10,864 bases of DNA from Candidatus Zixiibacteriota bacterium (GTDB taxonomy: Bacteria > Zixibacteria > MSB-5A5 > GN15 > JAAZOE01): assembly GCA_030588275.1 (NCBI GenBank), contig JAUUYJ010000061.1, forward strand, positions 1 to 10,864. The letters are read 5' to 3'. The first letter of the stretch is position 1. Every line of letters begins with the position of its first letter. This document shows, one piece after another, positions 7,505-10,864 of this stretch. The notes below the pieces were generated by a model that did not search any database, was not told the DNA's origin, and saw nothing but the letters and a program-made list of their open reading frames with translations. A program made the translations under genes and the position numbers.

Positions 7505-8515
7505 TCACTTGGTTCCTGGAACGGTTAGTTCTCGCAAAAATTTGGCCGCATCTTCGGGACGAGTTGGGTTGATATAAAAACCGGTGCCCCATTCAAACCC
7601 GGCTACCCGGGTCAGCTTGGGGATGATTTCGATATGCCAGTGGAAGTAATCTCGATATTCGTTGCCGATAGGTGAGGTATGTAAAATATAATTATAGGAC
7701 GGGTTATCCAGGCCGGCTTTTAATCGGGCCAGGACTTCTTTGAGTATCCGGGCCAACTCATCCAGAGCATCCGGGTCGGTATCGGTATAATTGCTCAGGT
7801 GAGATTTTGGCATAAGCCAGGTTTCAAAAGGAAAGCGACTGGCATAAGGAGCAAGGGCAATGAAGCTGTCACTTTCGGAAACGATGCGAGATTTATCGAT
7901 GATCTCCTGCCTGATGATGTCGCAGAAGATACAGCGCTCTTTATAATCATAATATTTTTTTGAACCGGCCAGCTCTTCGGCAACCCGTTTTGGAATTATC
8001 GGAGTTGCAATCAGTTGGCTATGACTGTGATCAACCGAGGCTCCGGCTGGGCCGCCCTGATTCTTAAATATCAAAATATATTTGAAGCGGGAGTCGCGTT
8101 GCAGGTCGAGGTATCTTTCCCGATAAGCCCACAGAACATCACGGATCAGTTGAGGTTCGAGATCGACCAGGCCACAATCATGATCCGGGGTCTCAATAAT
8201 TACTTCGTGAGCCCCAATGCCGCTCATCCTGTCATAGATCCCAACCGGTTCTCTCTGGAGTGTACCCTCAACAATCAAGGCCGGATATTTGTTGGAAACT
8301 ACGCGCAAGGTCCAGCCGGGAGAGTTGGCTTCGGAATTGTCGGAGCGGTAGGCGGCAATTTCGCGTGGTGTGGCTGATTCATTCCCCGGGCAGAATGGGC
8401 AGGCCTGCGAAGATGTGGTTGTCATCTTCTCGGAAAAATTGATCGGTCGTTTGCCGCGCTCGCTGGAAATAATTACCCAGCGACTTATGATCGGGTCTTT
8501 TCTTAGTTCCGGCAT
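7505..8515 (-). CDS. galT: Galactose-1-phosphate uridylyltransferase family protein
   Basis: A class I GalT-type enzyme of the HIT superfamily. The expected reaction is exchange between UDP-glucose and galactose 1-phosphate through a uridylyl-histidine intermediate in the Leloir pathway. I chose the ATG at 8515 (336 residues, MPELRKDPIISRWVII) because GGAGA lies five bases upstream and the family normally begins this way. A TTG 21 bases earlier extends the frame but has no SD. Zinc ligands are C39 and C42 (CPFC), H112 and H163. The active-site motif is HSHSQ (163-167) with H165 as the expected nucleophile; classical enzymes have HPH. A second CxxC (CIFCD) and FHWHIEIIP lie in the C-terminal half, and FEWGTGFYINP near the end. 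Neighbours are a sugar nucleotidyltransferase and glgA, so a UDP-/ADP-glucose phosphorylase role is a possible alternative. Confidence 0.87.
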   Translation of the reverse strand: MPELRKDPIISRWVIISSERGKRPINFSEKMTTTSSQACPFCPGNESATPREIAAYRSDNSEANSPGWTLRVVSNKYPALIVEGTLQREPVGIYDRMSGIGAHEVIIETPDHDCGLVDLEPQLIRDVLWAYRERYLDLQRDSRFKYILIFKNQGGPAGASVDHSHSQLIATPIIPKRVAEELAGSKKYYDYKERCIFCDIIRQEIIDKSRIVSESDSFIALAPYASRFPFETWLMPKSHLSNYTDTDPDALDELARILKEVLARLKAGLDNPSYNYILHTSPIGNEYRDYFHWHIEIIPKLTRVAGFEWGTGFYINPTRPEDAAKFLRELTVPGTK

Positions 8516-8657
8516 CAGATTCTCCAATCGGGGCAAGAGGAGAGGTTGCGAAATGGGAGAGGAGATTGTAATAATGCTCTCCGTGATGTCTCACGTCGAG
8601 ATGCGATTGAATGGATGGTCAAGTCATTTCCTCCAGGTTCGTTCTCAGCAGATCTGG

Positions 8658-9926
8658 TCATGCCAGCTCGTGCCCTGTTTGCCGGTAAATATATTCAAAG
8701 AGATCGGCATGTTCTTTCTGAAACCGCACGTCACGGCGCGACATCGCAATCTGAGCGACCTCAATTGCTTTATCCAACCGATAGGTTGTTAATGTTTCTC
8801 CATCTCCCCAGCTGAACGAATCTATTTCCGGATTGGTCACAAGCGAGCCACCGTAAATATTACAAGAGAATCCGATGTTCATTCCGGTGTTCAAAAGGGT
8901 TCCGATGCCGGTTTTTGTGTGGTCTCCCAGAAACGATCCTACTTTGGGGGAGCCTGAGTCAACCTTGTTGCCATCAATAGATACCGCTATATTTTTATAG
9001 TTATTCTTTAGGTCTGAATTGGTCGTCATGGCACCCAGATTGACCCAACTACCGAGGTAGGCATGCCCCATAAATCCATCATGATATTTATTGGTATAAC
9101 CCTGGAAAATCGACTCTTCCACCTCACCACCGACGCGGCAGACCGGACCAAAGCTACAGCCCTCGCGGATATTTCCCCGAAATATTTCGGTATGGGGTCC
9201 TATGTAACAGGGGCCTTCTATGTATGATAATGCCCCAACTTTGGCTTGATCATCAATTATAACCGGTCCCAAGCGATTGTCGATCACAACACCGGGGCCA
9301 ATTTCAGCCGTCTGAGCAATGAGAATGTTATCGTTTGATAATATCCGGGCTGAGAAGTCAATTGTTCTGCTTTTAAATCCTCCCGAAAAGCGGGTCTGTC
9401 CGGACAGGGTGAGGAAGTCGGCCGTTATTTCACTTGGGTTATAGTTGACCATGTCCCACAGATAATTATAAAATTCAAACTCCCCTTCAATGATATCGGC
9501 TTCCGCTCCGATCGCATTCAATGTCTCTTCCACAGGGAGGTTGAAGGTTTGGGCGTCAATCGGAGTCAATTGGCCAATGATGACTGCCGCCGCCACGGTT
9601 GTCCCTTGCCGATAAACTTGATTGGTCGTTGCTCCCAAGAGAGCTTCGGTTAGCTTCTTTCCCAGTCGCAAACGTCCATTGATAAAAATCGTTCGACCAT
9701 TTTGGTGCTTTGGCAGAGAGTTGACTGAACATCCGGTCTCAAAAGCCACGATTGGGGCCAGGTAGTCGCGGCAGAACAGTGAAACATTATAACCGGAGAA
9801 GCTTTGGGCAATTTTGTCCCTGATGGTCATCGCCCCACAACGAAGCTCGTAAACCGGGCGGCTCAAGGTAAGCGGGAAAAAGTTGGCGAATTTATCATCT
9901 TCAAAAATCAGAATTTCTTGATCCAT
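8658..9926 (-). CDS. Alternative GlmU-type sugar-1-P nucleotidyltransferase / acyltransferase
   Basis: This 422-residue two-domain protein matches the Bacteroidetes-style alternative GlmU family, expected to turn glucosamine-1-phosphate into UDP-GlcNAc for the cell envelope. The N-terminal domain (about 4-160) lacks the common GGxGTRL loop and instead has PLTLSRPVYELRCG plus MTIRDK (18-38), the signature of this family. Residues about 200-375 form a left-handed beta-helix of hexapeptide repeats. The block KYHDGFMGHAYLGSWVNLGA (280-299) is followed by NSDLKNNY (303-310), the conserved acetyltransferase-like region; H282 and H288 are candidate active-site residues. The order within the unit is queT, this gene (92 bases after), then galT (142 bases on). 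Sugar specificity is uncertain: with glgA and galT adjacent it could act on another hexose-1-phosphate. A clear SD is lacking before the ATG (GAGAG about four bases upstream). Confidence 0.85.
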   Translation of the reverse strand: MDQEILIFEDDKFANFFPLTLSRPVYELRCGAMTIRDKIAQSFSGYNVSLFCRDYLAPIVAFETGCSVNSLPKHQNGRTIFINGRLRLGKKLTEALLGATTNQVYRQGTTVAAAVIIGQLTPIDAQTFNLPVEETLNAIGAEADIIEGEFEFYNYLWDMVNYNPSEITADFLTLSGQTRFSGGFKSRTIDFSARILSNDNILIAQTAEIGPGVVIDNRLGPVIIDDQAKVGALSYIEGPCYIGPHTEIFRGNIREGCSFGPVCRVGGEVEESIFQGYTNKYHDGFMGHAYLGSWVNLGAMTTNSDLKNNYKNIAVSIDGNKVDSGSPKVGSFLGDHTKTGIGTLLNTGMNIGFSCNIYGGSLVTNPEIDSFSWGDGETLTTYRLDKAIEVAQIAMSRRDVRFQKEHADLFEYIYRQTGHELA

Positions 9927-10018
9927 TATTCTCTCGTCACTTATTGGTCAACAATTGGGGCTGTTGAAAGCTATCGTTTATTACTGCCAAAATTAAGCCT
10001 GCTGGTCAAAAGAATCAA

Positions 10019-10507
10019 TTAAAAATTCTTCTCACGTTTGAGGATATAAACCAGGAAAGGATATCCGATGGAATAGCAGGCGACGGTTTGCCCGATAGCG
10101 ACACTCAGGACAAGCATCCAGTAGGGGAGGCCATAGGCAAAAAAGAGGTAAGCTGGTACGCCCAGAGCGTTAACCAGAATCGGGGGGATTGCCGCCAGCA
10201 TCGGTTTTTGAGTTTTTCCGAGACGGTAGGTTAGCCACGCGGCCAAAAGGGTTAAAAGTGGCCCAAAAATGACATCCAAAAGGGTGGTCATTCCCATAAA
10301 GGCACCCCACGCATTTGCAACCAGACAACCGACAAAAAGACCGAGGATTGCCCCAGGGAAGACAAAGGGGAGGACCGTCAGGATTTCAGCAAAGCGAACC
10401 TGAACTGGTCCATAACTTATCAGGGAAATTCCGGGTGTGATGGTGATAACCACATACAGGGCGGCAACGATCCCGGCGATGGTAATTTGTCTGGTTTTAT
10501 TCTGCAT
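10019..10507 (-). CDS. queT: QueT family queuosine-precursor transporter
   Basis: A small integral membrane protein of 162 residues with about five hydrophobic helices. It matches the QueT family, substrate-binding (S) components of ECF-type importers thought to take up a queuosine precursor such as preQ0/preQ1 or queuine for tRNA modification. Diagnostic blocks are AALYVVITI (15-23), SYGPVQVRFAEILTVLPF (31-48), the glycine-rich helix LGLFVGCLVAN (55-65) and DVIFGPLLTLLAA (78-90). The C-terminus is basic (KREKNF). The start is the first ATG and fits family alignment, but there is no SD before it and a -10 box lies nine bases upstream, so the transcript is probably near-leaderless. ECF energising subunits are not in this window. 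Its role in the downstream sugar gene cluster is not obvious. Confidence 0.9.
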   Translation of the reverse strand: MQNKTRQITIAGIVAALYVVITITPGISLISYGPVQVRFAEILTVLPFVFPGAILGLFVGCLVANAWGAFMGMTTLLDVIFGPLLTLLAAWLTYRLGKTQKPMLAAIPPILVNALGVPAYLFFAYGLPYWMLVLSVAIGQTVACYSIGYPFLVYILKREKNF

Positions 10508-10516
10508 GGGAGTCAG

Positions 10517-10543
10517 ATTATAGTAAAATTAATCAATAGTCAA
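10517..10543 (-). promoter_or_regulatory. queT promoter, near-leaderless
   Basis: On the - strand, TTGACT (10543-10538) and a perfect TATAAT (10522-10517) are 15 bp apart, slightly short. Transcription would begin about two to four bases before the queT ATG at 10507, leaving no room for an SD or a preQ1 riboswitch. Confidence 0.55.
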
Positions 10544-10638
10544 TCGAAATTAGGACTTCGGGATATTAGCATAATAACGCATGGTGGATAAATAAAACGC
10601 CGTACATAGGCAATATTCATCGATGATTAAGTTTAACG

Positions 10639-10667
10639 TTGACACAATACTCCTCTTTCTCTATATT
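10639..10667 (+). promoter_or_regulatory. Consensus sigma70-like promoter
   Basis: A perfect TTGACA (10639-10644) and TATATT (10662-10667) are separated by the optimal 17 bp. Transcription would start near 10674, giving a leader of about 155 nt to the ATG at 10830. That is long enough for the inverted repeat at 10731-10758 to act as an RNA hairpin in the leader. Confidence 0.7.
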
Positions 10668-10730
10668 GAAAATGCACCAAGGGTTACCGGCACTGTCCTT
10701 TTTATAAATTTATACTTTGATTATTTAGAG

Positions 10731-10758
10731 ATTTAAGCGACTGAAGATGCGCTTAAAT
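10731..10758. repeat. Perfect 9-bp inverted repeat (possible operator or leader hairpin)
   Basis: ATTTAAGCG (10731-10739) and CGCTTAAAT (10750-10758) are exact complements around a 10-base spacer. It lies just upstream of two TATAAT words and about 70 bases before the start codon. It could bind a dimeric regulator, or form a hairpin in the transcript from the promoter at 10639. No T-run follows, so a simple terminator is unlikely. Confidence 0.6.
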
Positions 10759-10829
10759 ACTAATATATAATAGGTATGATAATATAATGTTGTCTGAGCG
10801 TTAACTTTTTATGGTGTTAGGAGGATTCA

Positions 10830-10864
10830 ATGCAGAAGAGATATTTTGTAATCCTACTTGCGGC
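10830..10864 (+). CDS. N-terminus of a probable exported protein (3' truncated)
   Basis: ATG at 10830 follows a perfect AGGAGG (10819-10824) with a five-base spacer. Only 11 full codons are in the window: MQKRYFVILLA. Basic residues followed by a hydrophobic run are the usual start of a signal peptide or first membrane helix. The protein cannot be identified from this piece. Given the secreted proteins at the left end, another exported protein would fit, but that is inference. Confidence 0.75.
   Translation, partial: MQKRYFVILLA

Larger units (their letters stand above)
10508..10829. other. Divergent intergenic region
   Basis: This AT-rich region separates queT (-) from the gene starting at 10830 (+). 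It holds the queT promoter, a consensus + strand promoter, an inverted repeat and two further TATAAT words (10766-10771 and 10783-10788) that have no good -35 partner. No RNA gene or additional coding frame was recognised. Confidence 0.6.

Noticed and set aside
8015..8377. 120-codon + strand open frame
   Set aside because: It is antisense to the GalT active-site region, whose motifs are clear on the - strand.
8516..8536. Seven-codon N-terminal extension of galT from a TTG at 8536
   Set aside because: There is no SD before it, while the ATG at 8515 has GGAGA five bases upstream and gives the usual family N-terminus.
8370..8815. Overlapping + strand open frames of 140 and 89 codons
   Set aside because: They lie opposite galT and alt-glmU, have no family motifs, and look like shadows of those genes.
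10508..10640. preQ1 riboswitch upstream of queT
   Set aside because: No preQ1-like hairpin with an A-rich tail was seen, and the probable transcription start leaves no leader.

Overview
The window looks like chromosomal DNA from an uncultured bacterium of the FCB superphylum, most likely candidate division Zixibacteria or a close relative. This is an inference from protein signatures. The first gene ends in a type A T9SS sorting domain with the NYPNPFN motif. The second ends in a dockerin built from two repeats of the 'VNVGDAV-LIN-VFK-G' kind, which I associate with Zixibacteria. A Bacteroidetes-type alternative GlmU protein is also present. No phage, plasmid, transposase or CRISPR signature was seen.

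Left part, + strand (1-3348): the 3' end of a secreted FG-GAP repeat protein with a T9SS tail, then a repeat-bearing spacer, then a complete secreted M1-family zinc metallopeptidase with a putative-Ig domain and a C-terminal dockerin. The spacer holds two near-identical 32-bp repeats, a REP-like hairpin, a strong sigma70-like promoter, and what may be a decayed gene for a small exported protein.

Middle (3349-4083): about 440 bp of gene-free DNA full of small hairpins and short recurring motifs, then tRNA-Cys(GCA) and tRNA-Gly(GCC) on the - strand. The tRNA pair has its own promoter and is transcribed Gly then Cys.

Right part, - strand (4084-10507): five genes in one orientation, read queT, alternative glmU-like nucleotidyltransferase/acyltransferase, galT-like uridylyltransferase, glgA (glycogen synthase), and a large GT-C membrane glycosyltransferase with a TPR tail. 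The middle three form a sugar-phosphate activation and alpha-glucan synthesis group. The GT-C protein probably attaches a lipid-linked sugar at the cell surface. QueT (queuosine precursor uptake) is probably a passenger with its own promoter. Gaps of 32-142 nt mean that a single operon is plausible but not shown.

Right edge (10508-10864): a divergent intergenic region with a near-leaderless promoter for queT, a consensus + strand promoter, and a perfect 9-bp inverted repeat. It leads into the first codons of another probably exported protein with a strong ribosome-binding site, cut by the window edge.
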